A stretch of DNA of 64,000 bases, from NCBI RefSeq assembly GCF_050529585.1, contig NZ_CP172882.1, positions 558,001 to 622,000 of the forward strand, in the 5' to 3' direction. Every line of letters begins with the position of its first letter. Position 1 is the first letter of the stretch. The stretch is from Enterococcus_D sp050529585 (GTDB lineage: Bacteria; Bacillota; Bacilli; Lactobacillales; Enterococcaceae). The translations under genes and the position numbers were made by a program. Shown here piece by piece: positions 11,394-19,638 of this stretch. Below the pieces are notes generated by a model. That model did no database searches and was not told where the DNA came from. It saw nothing but the letters and a program-made list of their open reading frames with translations.

Positions 11394-12767
11394 TTATTCT
11401 TGATCAATCAATTGCTGGTAAAGGGCAATTGTTTTTTCTGGATCCTTGTTCGTATAGTAAACAATGGTTTCTTTTGTTCGAAGTTTGAGAAATGTCGGAG
11501 CTTGAAAATCAACATACAAACGAGCACTTTGGCCATCCACCAAGAATGATCCAGTGGCATAATCATTGGTTGCGGTGCCTATTTTTTTGACGATCGGTGT
11601 GGGGATGGTATCAACCAATGCGACCTCTTCGATCGAGTCGATGGGAATCACAGTTTTTGCTGTGATAGGCGCTGAAAAAACAACTTGTTCATCTGTGATC
11701 TTGGCCTGTAAGGCGTCTGGCGTGAAATCCAATTGATACAATGGCACGATGGCAATCAACATCACGCCAATGAGGAGGATCAAGGTAGCAATCGATATGA
11801 CTTGGCCACTGCGTTTGCCTAAATTGATACCGATATTCATCCCCACCCGATCGGGTACAAATAATCTGGCGTCGTTCGGATTGATATAGATGCCATAACG
11901 CCAATAGATGTCATCTCCATGGTATCTTGGCCTTTTGGCTTGGTTCAAAAGCTGGTCTTGTTTATTGCGCAGGCGCAAGAGTAGAACAAAGGTGGCGCCT
12001 ATTAAACCAACTGTCAAAAGAATAAACAGGTAACTCATCAAGGTTCCCCAAATACCAGCAGCATGTAGCGAAAAGAGTGGGACAGAAGTAAGCAAACTGA
12101 TACCTGTTGCTAAAACAACAATCATCAATGACCAATAATATTTCGTTAGATCATTGATTTGCTGATCGATACGGGAATCACCTGAAACACCTCGAACCGG
12201 TAAATTTCTGATCGTCCACCATAAGCCGACGAATAAAAGCAACATCAAGCTATTGATCACGCCGATCAGCAGTGTTGTTGTCCTATCTTCAAGTTGATAG
12301 CTGAAAAAGCAGCTGATGATCATTACTAGCAAAGCGGGTATCAAGCTGACCAATGGCAGGATGTTGCGATTTTTTTCTTGGACAACTTTCGTATCGATCC
12401 TTACTGCGTCAATTGGCAAGAGCCAGTCTTTGTCAGCAATCAATTGGCGCATTTTGCCAATATAATGGATGAGCAAAAGTTGCCCGCAACCAATCAGTGC
12501 AAAAAGATGGAGGAAGAATAGTGTTATCGTGATCGAGTCAGATAGATTGAACAAAAAAACAAGACTTGCTACACTAAATACAGCAATCATTTGCATCACA
12601 CGTCGGCGATAGCTTTTGACTAAAGCATGTACTGCAGGGTCATCGATGTGTTGGGGTGCCAATGTGTTTTCCAGCAACACGTATTTATGCGGCTTACTAA
12701 CAAGTCGCAGACTAAACCAAAAAACACCGCAAATCAGTAAAGCGAGGAAGAAAAAAATCAAGTTCAT
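11394..12767 (-). CDS. Polytopic membrane protein with DUF5808-like segment (DUF1648-type partner of a GntR regulator)
   Basis: A 457-residue integral membrane protein with about nine hydrophobic segments: N-terminal near 3-22, pairs at 58-100 and 138-185, several at 212-265, and one at 322-345. A cytoplasmic stretch at about 288-317 (WRYGIYINPNDARLFVPDR ... GINLG) matches the pattern of DUF5808, which accompanies DUF1648/SdpI-like proteins. The C-terminal about 110 residues after the last TM form a probable extracytoplasmic beta-rich domain. Function is unknown; some relatives are immunity or sensing proteins. Its start overlaps the stop of the GntR gene by 4 bp, so the two are translationally coupled. 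Confidence 0.7.
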   Translation of the reverse strand: MNLIFFFLALLICGVFWFSLRLVSKPHKYVLLENTLAPQHIDDPAVHALVKSYRRRVMQMIAVFSVASLVFLFNLSDSITITLFFLHLFALIGCGQLLLIHYIGKMRQLIADKDWLLPIDAVRIDTKVVQEKNRNILPLVSLIPALLVMIISCFFSYQLEDRTTTLLIGVINSLMLLLFVGLWWTIRNLPVRGVSGDSRIDQQINDLTKYYWSLMIVVLATGISLLTSVPLFSLHAAGIWGTLMSYLFILLTVGLIGATFVLLLRLRNKQDQLLNQAKRPRYHGDDIYWRYGIYINPNDARLFVPDRVGMNIGINLGKRSGQVISIATLILLIGVMLIAIVPLYQLDFTPDALQAKITDEQVVFSAPITAKTVIPIDSIEEVALVDTIPTPIVKKIGTATNDYATGSFLVDGQSARLYVDFQAPTFLKLRTKETIVYYTNKDPEKTIALYQQLIDQE

Positions 12768-13153
12768 TTTGAATCACTCCTTTCAGTAAATTGTGCGAGT
12801 AACTGATGAAACTCTTGTTCAAGTGTTTCTTTGCTTTTACCGTGTACTAAAGCAGCTGCTAATTGGACTTCTAAGTTGTGCAGATATACGTTAGACTCGC
12901 TTTCAGTCAAGGGATGGGGCGTAGCAACAGCTGTTCCTTTGCGGCGATCGGTGATCAGAAGCCCTTCTTCCTTTAATGAATTATAGGCTTTGGAAATGGT
13001 CATCGTATTGATGCCAATCTCACTAGCAAGCTGACGCACGGATGGTAACAGCTCACCAGGCATGAGTTCACCTTTGGCGATGCCAATAATGATTTGTTCG
13101 CGGAGTTGTTGATAGATGGGCAGATTACTTTGTGTTTCTATGGAAAAAATCAT
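12764..13153 (-). CDS. GntR-family transcriptional regulator, YtrA subfamily
   Basis: A 129-residue YtrA-type regulator. The GntR winged helix is at residues 1-75 (LPIYQQLREQIIIGIAKGEL, then PSVRQLASEIGINTMTISKAYN and a RRKGTAVA wing), followed by a short helical dimerisation tail of about 50 residues. YtrA regulators usually repress their own operon, which encodes ABC or other membrane proteins and responds to envelope stress. Here the partner is the DUF5808-like membrane protein. The ATG follows an AAAGGAG motif, and a palindrome overlaps the promoter. Confidence 0.88.
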   Translation of the reverse strand: MIFSIETQSNLPIYQQLREQIIIGIAKGELMPGELLPSVRQLASEIGINTMTISKAYNSLKEEGLLITDRRKGTAVATPHPLTESESNVYLHNLEVQLAAALVHGKSKETLEQEFHQLLAQFTERSDSK

Positions 13154-13167
13154 GTGTGCTCACTCCT

Positions 13168-13199
13168 TTGTATTATCAATATTAATACAAAATATACAA
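13168..13199 (-). promoter_or_regulatory. Promoter and palindromic operator of the YtrA-type operon
   Basis: A perfect inverted repeat TTGTATTA-N7-TAATACAA spans 13168-13190. On the minus strand it overlaps a -35 TTGTAT (13199-13194) and -10 GATAAT (13177-13172) with a 16-bp spacer. The position suits autorepression by the adjacent GntR protein; the binding partner is inferred. Confidence 0.65.
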
Positions 13200-13319
13200 A
13201 AAGGCAATCAATAGTAAGAAATATGTTTATTTTGTTGTTTAAAATACATCGTTTTGTAACCAACTTAAAGCATCTTTCCCGTAAACTATTGTGAGAGAAT
13301 CTATTGAGGAGGAACTTTT

Positions 13320-14336
13320 ATGAGCCAATCGCAAAGAACGGCTTACTTTGATAATGCAAAATTTTTATTGATGATTTTGGTGGTTTTTAGCCACTTGTTG
13401 CAATCCTTTATTGGGGACCGTAAATTTTATCATGATCTGTATTATTTTATATTTACGTTCCATATGCCGGCTTTTGTCTTTATATCTGGTTATTTTGCAA
13501 AACCTTTGACAAAGGGATCGAAAATCAAGGTACTGGTCAAAAGATTTCTGCTGCCCTATCTCTTTTTCCAAGTTTTTTATATCATCTATTATTGGCTGAT
13601 TGGATTACGAGAAACACCGAATATTCAATTGCTCAATCCCCAATGGGCGTTGTGGTTTTTGTTGAGTATGTTCTTTTGGCAATTGTCCCTGTTTTTCTTT
13701 CAAAGGATAACGCCTAAACAAGCAATCATTATCAGTATTGTCCTCAGTATTTGTGCAGGATACTTGCCCTTCTTGAATCAAATATTGACCTTGCAACGAA
13801 CATTTGTTTTTTTGCCATTTTTTATTATTGGTTTCTATTTTCCTAAAAATGATATGGCATTTTTGCAAAAGACTAAGATGCGTTGGCTTAGTTTGAGTTT
13901 CTTGCCGATCATCTATCTCTTTATCTCGTTATTTCATGGGATGAATAAATATATGGTATTTGGGTCAAAACCATATGAAGACTATTTGAGCTATCCGTTA
14001 TTTGGCGGTCCGTTAAGAGCAGTCTTTTTCTTGATTGGATTGATGGGAATCGTCGGGTTTATGCGTATTGTTCCCCGAGAAAAGCTGTTCTTCACGAAAT
14101 GGGGCAAAAATACGCTACTGGTTTACTTGTTACAAGGAATCTTTATCAAAGGCTTACGTGCATTGAATATCATGGATTTAAACCTGTCGCTGTTGGGCTT
14201 TGTGACCTTGTTGCTGGTGAGTGTATTATTGACGATTCTGTTGGCCAGCAAGCCTATCCGTCAGCTATACGGCCGTTTTGAAAATAGCTTGTCTTTTGTT
14301 TTATCCGGTTTATTGGCTTTGATGGTCTTCATGTGA
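13320..14336 (+). CDS. Membrane acyltransferase family 3 (fucose-4-O-acetylase-like)
   Basis: A 338-residue integral membrane acyltransferase (Acyltransferase_3, COG3594-like) with about ten hydrophobic segments. The N-terminus has FDNAKFLLMILVVFSHLLQS with His25 in the position of the catalytic His; R/K-rich KRFLLPYLFFQ follows TM2. Such enzymes O-acetylate cell-wall or exopolysaccharide sugars. No polysaccharide cluster is adjacent, so the acceptor is unknown. RBS TGAGGAGGAAC gives a clear start. Monocistronic, followed by a terminator. Confidence 0.82.
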   Translation: MSQSQRTAYFDNAKFLLMILVVFSHLLQSFIGDRKFYHDLYYFIFTFHMPAFVFISGYFAKPLTKGSKIKVLVKRFLLPYLFFQVFYIIYYWLIGLRETPNIQLLNPQWALWFLLSMFFWQLSLFFFQRITPKQAIIISIVLSICAGYLPFLNQILTLQRTFVFLPFFIIGFYFPKNDMAFLQKTKMRWLSLSFLPIIYLFISLFHGMNKYMVFGSKPYEDYLSYPLFGGPLRAVFFLIGLMGIVGFMRIVPREKLFFTKWGKNTLLVYLLQGIFIKGLRALNIMDLNLSLLGFVTLLLVSVLLTILLASKPIRQLYGRFENSLSFVLSGLLALMVFM

Positions 14337-14346
14337 CCGTTTGTAT

Positions 14347-14409
14347 AAAATGACAATTGTGTAGTCAAAGGAATCCTGATTTCTTTGATTGGACGGTTGT
14401 CATTTTTTA
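14347..14409 (+). terminator. Terminator of the acyltransferase gene
   Basis: AAAATGACAA (14347-14356) pairs with TTGTCATTTT (14397-14406), with an inner TCAAAG/CTTTGA stem, and ends in a T-run. Confidence 0.7.
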
Positions 14410-14457
14410 TTGGGAGGCGTAGAATGGAAGGAACGAAATGTGAAGGGATGAAGTAAT

Positions 14458-15786
14458 ATGTCAGAAATTTCTAAACAAACGACAGCTGAATTTGCAGCAG
14501 CTTATCTAGAGAACAATAAACAAAACGCTTTGCAACGAGGTGTGGTCAAAAATGGGATCACAGCTTCTGCAGAAAACATGAGTGCCAAAATCGTGAATGT
14601 GCCCGTATTCTCTGTGGACGTAACCACGGGTAAAGTATCCAACCAAAAACAATCTGGCCGTTGCTGGATGTTTGCTGCGTTGAATACCTTCCGTCATAAA
14701 ATGTTGAATAATTTCAAACTCAAAGATTTCGAATTGTCTCAAAACTATACATTCTTTTGGGATAAATACGAAAAAGCCAATTATTTCTATGAAAATATTT
14801 TGGCCACAGCGGCAGAACCTGTGACGAGCCGCAAAGTTGCTTTCTTATTGCAAACCCCGCAACAAGATGGTGGACAATGGGATATGATCGTATCGATTTT
14901 CCAAAAATATGGTGTTGTGCCAAAATCTGTTATGCCTGAAAGCAGCAATTCATCAAATTCCCGTGATTTAAACAGCTATTTGAACAAAAAATTACGTAAA
15001 GACGCTGTTGCTTTGCGCAAACTTGTTGAAACTGGTCAAACAGAGGCTGAAATTAAAACAGCCAAGGAAGCAATGCTGCAAGATGTCTACAATTTCTTAG
15101 CAACTTCTTTAGGTACGCCGCCTGAAACCTTTGACTTCGAATACCGCGATGAAGACAAAAATTACCATATCGACCGTGACCTAACACCACAAAGCTTTTA
15201 TGACAAATATGTGGGTGTTGATTTGGATGAGTATGTAAGTATTATCAATGCACCAACTGCAGACAAACCTTATGACAAATCTTATACAGTTGAAATGTTA
15301 GGCAATGTTGTAGGTGGCAAAGAGGTCAAATATTTAAACGTTGATATGTCAGCCTTTAAGAAATTAGCGATCGCACAACTTGAACAAGGAGAATCTGTCT
15401 GGTTTGGTTGTGACGTAGGCCAATCATCAACAAGGGATTCAGGGATCATGGCACTTGATGCCTATGATATGAACGATTTATTTGATATTGACTTTACCAT
15501 GACCAAAGCAGAACGTTTAGACTTTGGAGAAAGTTTGATGACCCATGCCATGGTCTTGACTGGTGTGGATATCATTGATGGCGAATCAACCAAATGGAAA
15601 GTCGAAAATAGTTGGGGAGAAAAAGTCGGTACTGACGGGTTCTTCGTGATGAGCGATGAATGGATGGATGAATACACCTATCAAATCGTTGTCCGCAAAG
15701 AATTCTTATCACCAGAACAATTGGCAGCTTTTGAAGCTGAACCAAAAGTTTTGGCGCCTTGGGACCCAATGGGGGCATTGGCTTAA
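14458..15786 (+). CDS. pepC: Aminopeptidase C (cysteine peptidase, bleomycin hydrolase family)
   Basis: 442 residues, the normal length for lactic acid bacterial PepC (peptidase family C1B). The catalytic triad is visible: Cys69 in QSGRCWMFAALN, His363 in MTHAMVLTGVD and Asn384 in VENSWGEKVG. The enzyme is a cytoplasmic hexameric aminopeptidase that trims peptides taken up as nitrogen source. The C-terminus ends in LA, as expected for a tail reaching into the active site. It stands alone between an acyltransferase terminator and a terminator at 15870. Confidence 0.97.
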   Translation: MSEISKQTTAEFAAAYLENNKQNALQRGVVKNGITASAENMSAKIVNVPVFSVDVTTGKVSNQKQSGRCWMFAALNTFRHKMLNNFKLKDFELSQNYTFFWDKYEKANYFYENILATAAEPVTSRKVAFLLQTPQQDGGQWDMIVSIFQKYGVVPKSVMPESSNSSNSRDLNSYLNKKLRKDAVALRKLVETGQTEAEIKTAKEAMLQDVYNFLATSLGTPPETFDFEYRDEDKNYHIDRDLTPQSFYDKYVGVDLDEYVSIINAPTADKPYDKSYTVEMLGNVVGGKEVKYLNVDMSAFKKLAIAQLEQGESVWFGCDVGQSSTRDSGIMALDAYDMNDLFDIDFTMTKAERLDFGESLMTHAMVLTGVDIIDGESTKWKVENSWGEKVGTDGFFVMSDEWMDEYTYQIVVRKEFLSPEQLAAFEAEPKVLAPWDPMGALA

Positions 15787-15869
15787 ACAATCGTTGCAAG
15801 TTTTGCCCTGCAATTACGATATAGAGATGAAGTAGAGGGCGTGACATAAGTTAGATAGTGACGTCCTTG

Positions 15870-15924
15870 AAAAAAACAAAATGCATTCGAAAATAATTTA
15901 TTTTTGAGTGTATTTTGTTTTTTT
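15870..15924 (+). terminator. Terminator after pepC
   Basis: AAAACAAAATGCA (about 15872) pairs with GTGTATTTTGTTTT (ending about 15922) around a small inner stem, followed by Ts. The A/T-rich 15925-16077 that follows shows no gene. Confidence 0.75.
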
Positions 15925-16077
15925 CGTATATTTTGGTATTTTAATTGCTCGTTTTGCCAACTTAATTATATTGATTGCCGTTTATCATTTTATTTGCATT
16001 TAAACTATATACGGATTAAATTGTTATCAGAATAAAACTATATTTGCTTTCTATAAAGGCCTAAAGGAGTTACTAGA

Positions 16078-16353
16078 ATGAAAAACAAGACTATTACATA
16101 CCCTGCAATTTTCAAAAAAGAATCCCCTGAAGGTTATTATATTGAGTTTCCTGACATAAAAGAGGCGTACTCAGGTTCTACATCTGACGACATGAAATTT
16201 GCTATGGAGATGGCCCAGAAAGCGTTAAAAATGGTTGCTAAGGTCTATATGGAAAATGACATGCGTCTTCCGAAACCAACCTCTTTGAACGAAATAAGGG
16301 TCAATCAGGGATCAATTGTAAAGCAAATTTGTATAACCATAGAAGAGGACTAG
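16078..16353 (+). CDS. Short HicB-like protein, orphan (no HicA toxin)
   Basis: 91 residues. The partial RNase-H-like HicB fold is clear: TYPAIFKKESPEGYYIEFPD, then G-S-T and a helix ending in MRLPKPTS. Family antitoxins in lactobacilli and enterococci are usually about 130 residues, with a C-terminal DNA-binding helix domain after this point; here the frame stops at ICITIEED. No HicA-like double-stranded-RNA-binding toxin frame lies on either side (15787-16077 or 16354-16500). RBS AAAGGAG precedes the ATG. It may be a decayed or repurposed antitoxin, or a dimerising HicB-domain protein of other function. Confidence 0.7.
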   Translation: MKNKTITYPAIFKKESPEGYYIEFPDIKEAYSGSTSDDMKFAMEMAQKALKMVAKVYMENDMRLPKPTSLNEIRVNQGSIVKQICITIEED

Positions 16354-16497
16354 CCAACAGCAATTAGTCGAATAAATTAAAAAGGCGCCACAAAAAAGAT
16401 GTGACGGTCGAAGTTGTTATATCCAAACTATCTAACATCCTACTAACCTAATTAACAGAAAAATAAACATATCAGATAAAAGATGTATTTTAAAAGA

Positions 16498-16677
16498 TAG
16501 AATTTTTGTGCCATCGATAAACAATGCATCATCAATGAGATTACGCATACGAATGTATTTTGTCAGGTGTACTAATCCTTTATTCGTCCATTCCTGTACA
16601 TCATTTGAGACGCAGAAACGAGCAATGGTTCGATAAGAAAGGCACCCGCAATCTTCTGATTGAGTAAAAGAACACTT
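16498..16677 (-). pseudogene. Internal fragment of an IS1182-family transposase
   Basis: Reading the minus strand from 16668 to 16498 gives 57 uninterrupted codons containing LSYRTIARFCVSNDVQEW, LVHLTKYIRMRNLIDDA and LFIDGTKIL. These match the N-terminal third of IS1182-type transposases; the conserved LFIDGTK holds the first catalytic Asp. Neither the start nor the remaining two thirds are present, and no terminal inverted repeat is obvious. The flanks (16354-16497 and 16678-16893) show no other gene, apart from the RBS for tcyP. Confidence 0.65.
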
Positions 16678-16893
16678 TTTTGTGATTTATTTTAGATTGT
16701 GGGCGTTTTCTTCTAAGAAAAGACCCATTCAGCAAACTTATTTATTGTAAGATTTCCAAAACTTCTTTAAAATGTAAAGGTCACTAATGATGTCACACGT
16801 CTCATTAGAGTGAACTGTTGAAGAATGGTCACTGGGAACCTTTACTTCCTTTGACAGACTTTGTCATCTTATTTTTATTCGAGGAGGATTCAA

Positions 16894-18282
16894 ATGACAA
16901 ATCTGTTAACCGTAATTGTTGTACTTATTTTTGCTGCCCTTATTTATGGGTTCTACTTGTTACAAAAGCGCCACGTGAAATTTTCTACCCGGGTTTTTGG
17001 TGCGTTGTTTGCTGGTATCGTCTTTGGCGGTATCTTGCAATTGGTTTTTGGTACTGGATCTGATGTGGTGACACAATCATTGGATTGGATCACGATGGTG
17101 GGCAGTGGCTATGTGGCATTGCTGCAAATGCTGATCATGCCTTTGATCTTCGTTTCCATTGTGGGTGCATTTACCAAGATGAAAGAAAGCGAAAAAATCA
17201 AGAAAATCAGTTTTACTGTTCTGGCAACATTGTTAGGAACGACAGCCATTGCTGCTTTGATCGGTATCACCATGGTAATGGTCTTTGGTTTAGATGGTGC
17301 CAGCTTCACTGAAGGCGCCACAGAAACTGCCCGCATTGCAGAACTTGCAGAACGCTCGACACAAGTACAAGACTTGTCGATCCCGCAACAAATCGTTTCC
17401 TTTATTCCAAGCAATGTCTTTGCTGACTTTGCTGGTACGCGATCGACCAGTACGATCGGTGTAGTGATTTTCTCTGCCTTTGTTGGGATCGCCTTTTTGG
17501 GTGTGAAACGAAAATCACCAAAAGAAGCAGAAACATTTGCCAACTTGATGGATAGTTTATACAAAGTCGTGATGCGCATCGTAACTTTGGTTTTGCGTCT
17601 AACGCCTTATGGTGTCTTGGCATTGATGACCAATGTTTTGGCATCTAGTGATTTTGCAGCGATCTTGAACTTAGGTAAATTTATTTTAGCTTCTTATGCA
17701 GCCTTGATTTTGGTCCTGTTGATCCACTCCTTGCTTTTGATTGCTGTAAAAGTCAATCCTGTGACTTATTTCAAAAAAGCTCTGCCAGTGTTGAGTTTTG
17801 CTTTTACTTCTCGTTCTAGTGCTGGCGCATTGCCATTAAATATTGAAACACAAACAAAAGCATTGGGTGTCGATGAAGCCACCGCCAATTTTTCGGGCAG
17901 TTTTGGTTTGTCGATTGGTCAAAATGGATGTGCCGGCGTTTATCCAGCCATGTTGGCGACGATTGTTGCACCAACTGTGGGAATCAACGTTTTTGATTGG
18001 CAATTTATTCTGCTATTAGTTGCCGTTGTGACAATCAGTTCCTTTGGTGTAGCTGGTGTCGGTGGTGGCGCAACATTTGCCTCGTTGATCGTTTTAGGCT
18101 CGATGAACCTACCGATAGCAATCGTTGGACTTGTGATTTCTGTGGAACCATTGATCGATATGGCACGTACATTAGTGAATGTCAGCGATAGTATGGTTGC
18201 TGGTGTGGTAACAAGCAGTCGCATCAATGAACTGGACCGTTCTGTATTGAATGACACAGCAGCCGTGATCGACGCAGAATAA
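16894..18282 (+). CDS. tcyP: L-cystine transporter of the dicarboxylate/amino acid:cation symporter family
   Basis: 462 residues, the TcyP length. Features of the DAACS fold are present: hairpin 1 with the serine-rich AFTSRSSAGALPLN (the helical hairpin before TM7) and the unwound TM7-TM8 region GQNGCAGVYPAML, followed by VAGVGGGATFAS and a substrate-binding helix with EPLIDMARTLVNVSDS. It imports cystine with Na+ or H+. The start at 16894 follows GAGGAGG at 16881; an upstream in-frame ATG at 16861 has no RBS. It is monocistronic with its own terminator. Confidence 0.92.
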   Translation: MTNLLTVIVVLIFAALIYGFYLLQKRHVKFSTRVFGALFAGIVFGGILQLVFGTGSDVVTQSLDWITMVGSGYVALLQMLIMPLIFVSIVGAFTKMKESEKIKKISFTVLATLLGTTAIAALIGITMVMVFGLDGASFTEGATETARIAELAERSTQVQDLSIPQQIVSFIPSNVFADFAGTRSTSTIGVVIFSAFVGIAFLGVKRKSPKEAETFANLMDSLYKVVMRIVTLVLRLTPYGVLALMTNVLASSDFAAILNLGKFILASYAALILVLLIHSLLLIAVKVNPVTYFKKALPVLSFAFTSRSSAGALPLNIETQTKALGVDEATANFSGSFGLSIGQNGCAGVYPAMLATIVAPTVGINVFDWQFILLLVAVVTISSFGVAGVGGGATFASLIVLGSMNLPIAIVGLVISVEPLIDMARTLVNVSDSMVAGVVTSSRINELDRSVLNDTAAVIDAE

Positions 18283-18304
18283 TTTTATCAAATCATATAA
18301 ACGA

Positions 18305-18336
18305 GAAAGAAAGACTACGTGTGGTCTTTCTTTTTT
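18305..18336 (+). terminator. Terminator of tcyP
   Basis: GAAAGAC (18309-18315) pairs with GTCTTTC (18324-18330), followed by six T. Confidence 0.85.
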
Positions 18337-18341
18337 GCTGT

Positions 18342-18745
18342 GAATCACTATGATTGGCTTGCAAAGCAAGCCAGAATAGATGATGAACAGTACTAGCGGA
18401 CCGGAGGGAGGGTAGTAACCGTCGTCTCGAATCACTATGATTGGCTTGCAAAGCAAGCCAGAATAGATGATGAACAGTACTAGCGGACCGGAGGGAGGGT
18501 AGTAACCATCGTCTCGAATCACTATGATTGGCTTGCAAAGCAAGCCAGAATAGATGATGAACAGTACTAGCGGACCGGAGGGAGGGTAGTAACCATCGTC
18601 TCGAATCACTATGATTGGCTTGCAAAGCAAGCCATGCAAGTCCTTCTTAACGGTCTATGTTTAGAAGCGACTGTAGGCGAAGCCAAGCGTAGACGAATAG
18701 ATGATGAACAGTACTAGCGGACCGGAGGGAGGGTAGTAACCATCG
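18342..18745 (+). repeat. Array of four 87-bp tandem repeats, last copy with a 60-nt insertion
   Basis: Units start at 18342, 18429, 18516 and 18603 with GAATCACTATGATTGG. The first three are exactly 87 bp and nearly identical (one G/A change before the end of unit 1). Each unit contains the perfect hairpin TGGCTTGC-AAA-GCAAGCCA and a possible second stem (TACTA/TAGTA) enclosing the G-rich GGACCGGAGGGAGGG. The fourth unit is split after GCAAGCCA by 60 nt (18635-18694), itself able to fold (GTCTATG at 18653 with CGTAGAC at 18688), and then resumes at GAATAGATG to 18745. As 87 is a multiple of three, a long minus-strand frame runs through it, but it looks non-coding. I do not recognise the family. 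Confidence 0.9.
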
Positions 18746-18783
18746 GTTTATTTGTCAGCTGAGATGATAACAATGAACGTTTC

Positions 18784-18813
18784 TTACCTCTCTTGCAATC
18801 TTTCTGCTATACT
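18784..18813 (+). promoter_or_regulatory. Promoter of the phosphatase-kinase-thioesterase operon
   Basis: TTACCT (18784-18789), 18-bp spacer, extended -10 TGCTATACT (18806-18813 region). It lies immediately after the repeat array. Confidence 0.6.
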
Positions 18814-18844
18814 TTTAATTATAAACATTCGGGAGGTATGGAAG

Positions 18845-19624
18845 ATGTCACGATTGATCGAACTAGAACAGGCAATAAATGTCAGAGAATTGGGTGGGTA
18901 CGACACAAAGTATGGCACTGTGATCAAAGACAAAAAACTGATTCGCAGTGCAGCAATCAATGAACTAACAACTGCAGACCAAGACAAATTAGCGGATTAT
19001 GGTGTCAATCAAGTAGTTGACTTTCGTTCATTGACCGAAAGCCAAGCACAACCTGATCAGCCGATCAAAGGCGCAAAGGAAGTGTTCTTGCCGATTTTTA
19101 GAGAAGATGAAACCATGGTTTCACTGTCGCCTGAAAGTTTGAAGCAGCGCCTTGAAGACGGGGAAGATGCAGAAGCACAGATGAAAAAGGTTTATCGGCA
19201 TTTTGTTGAAAGTCCCCATGCTTGTAAGCAGTATCGCCAATTTTTTGATTATGTGATTGAAAATGCCAGCGGGTCTGGCGCCACATTATTTCATTGTACA
19301 GCCGGCAAAGACCGTACTGGTTTCGGTGCTTTCTTATTGCTGCATGTCCTAGGTGTCGCCCCTGATACGATCAAACAGGACTATTTGGCTACCAATCGTT
19401 ACTTAGGTCCGATGCTGAAAGCAAAGTTTGAACCGATGACCAAGCACCTAGAGGACGATGTGTTGAACACGATTTCTGTATTGATGCGTGCGGAGGAGAG
19501 TTTTCTAAATGAAAGCTTGGCAACGATCAAAGAACTGTATGGCACAGTGGATCAGTACATTGAAGCGGGCCTAAAGCTGGGGAAAGAAGAACAAGCGTAT
19601 TTGGTTGCACACTTGACTGAGTAA
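18845..19624 (+). CDS. Tyrosine-protein phosphatase (Y_phosphatase3 type)
   Basis: A 259-residue dual-specificity/tyrosine phosphatase of the IphP/Y_phosphatase3 class. The N-terminal NVRELGGYDTKYG motif and P-loop HCTAGKDRTGFG are present, with nucleophile Cys151 and Arg157. A conserved Asp (DFRSLTE) is near residue 59. Related enzymes dephosphorylate phosphotyrosine or phosphoinositides (LipA/MptpB-like); cytoplasmic, as no signal peptide is seen. GGGAGG at 18831 supports the start at 18845. The fructosamine kinase begins 15 bp after its stop, suggesting a three-gene operon. Confidence 0.9.
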   Translation: MSRLIELEQAINVRELGGYDTKYGTVIKDKKLIRSAAINELTTADQDKLADYGVNQVVDFRSLTESQAQPDQPIKGAKEVFLPIFREDETMVSLSPESLKQRLEDGEDAEAQMKKVYRHFVESPHACKQYRQFFDYVIENASGSGATLFHCTAGKDRTGFGAFLLLHVLGVAPDTIKQDYLATNRYLGPMLKAKFEPMTKHLEDDVLNTISVLMRAEESFLNESLATIKELYGTVDQYIEAGLKLGKEEQAYLVAHLTE

Positions 19625-19638
19625 AGGATGGGATTGCA

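Noticed and set aside
18172..18639. A 155-codon minus-strand frame with perfectly repeated protein segments
   Set aside because: It is the 87-bp tandem repeat read in frame (87 is divisible by three); it overlaps the end of tcyP and its terminator, and has no RBS.
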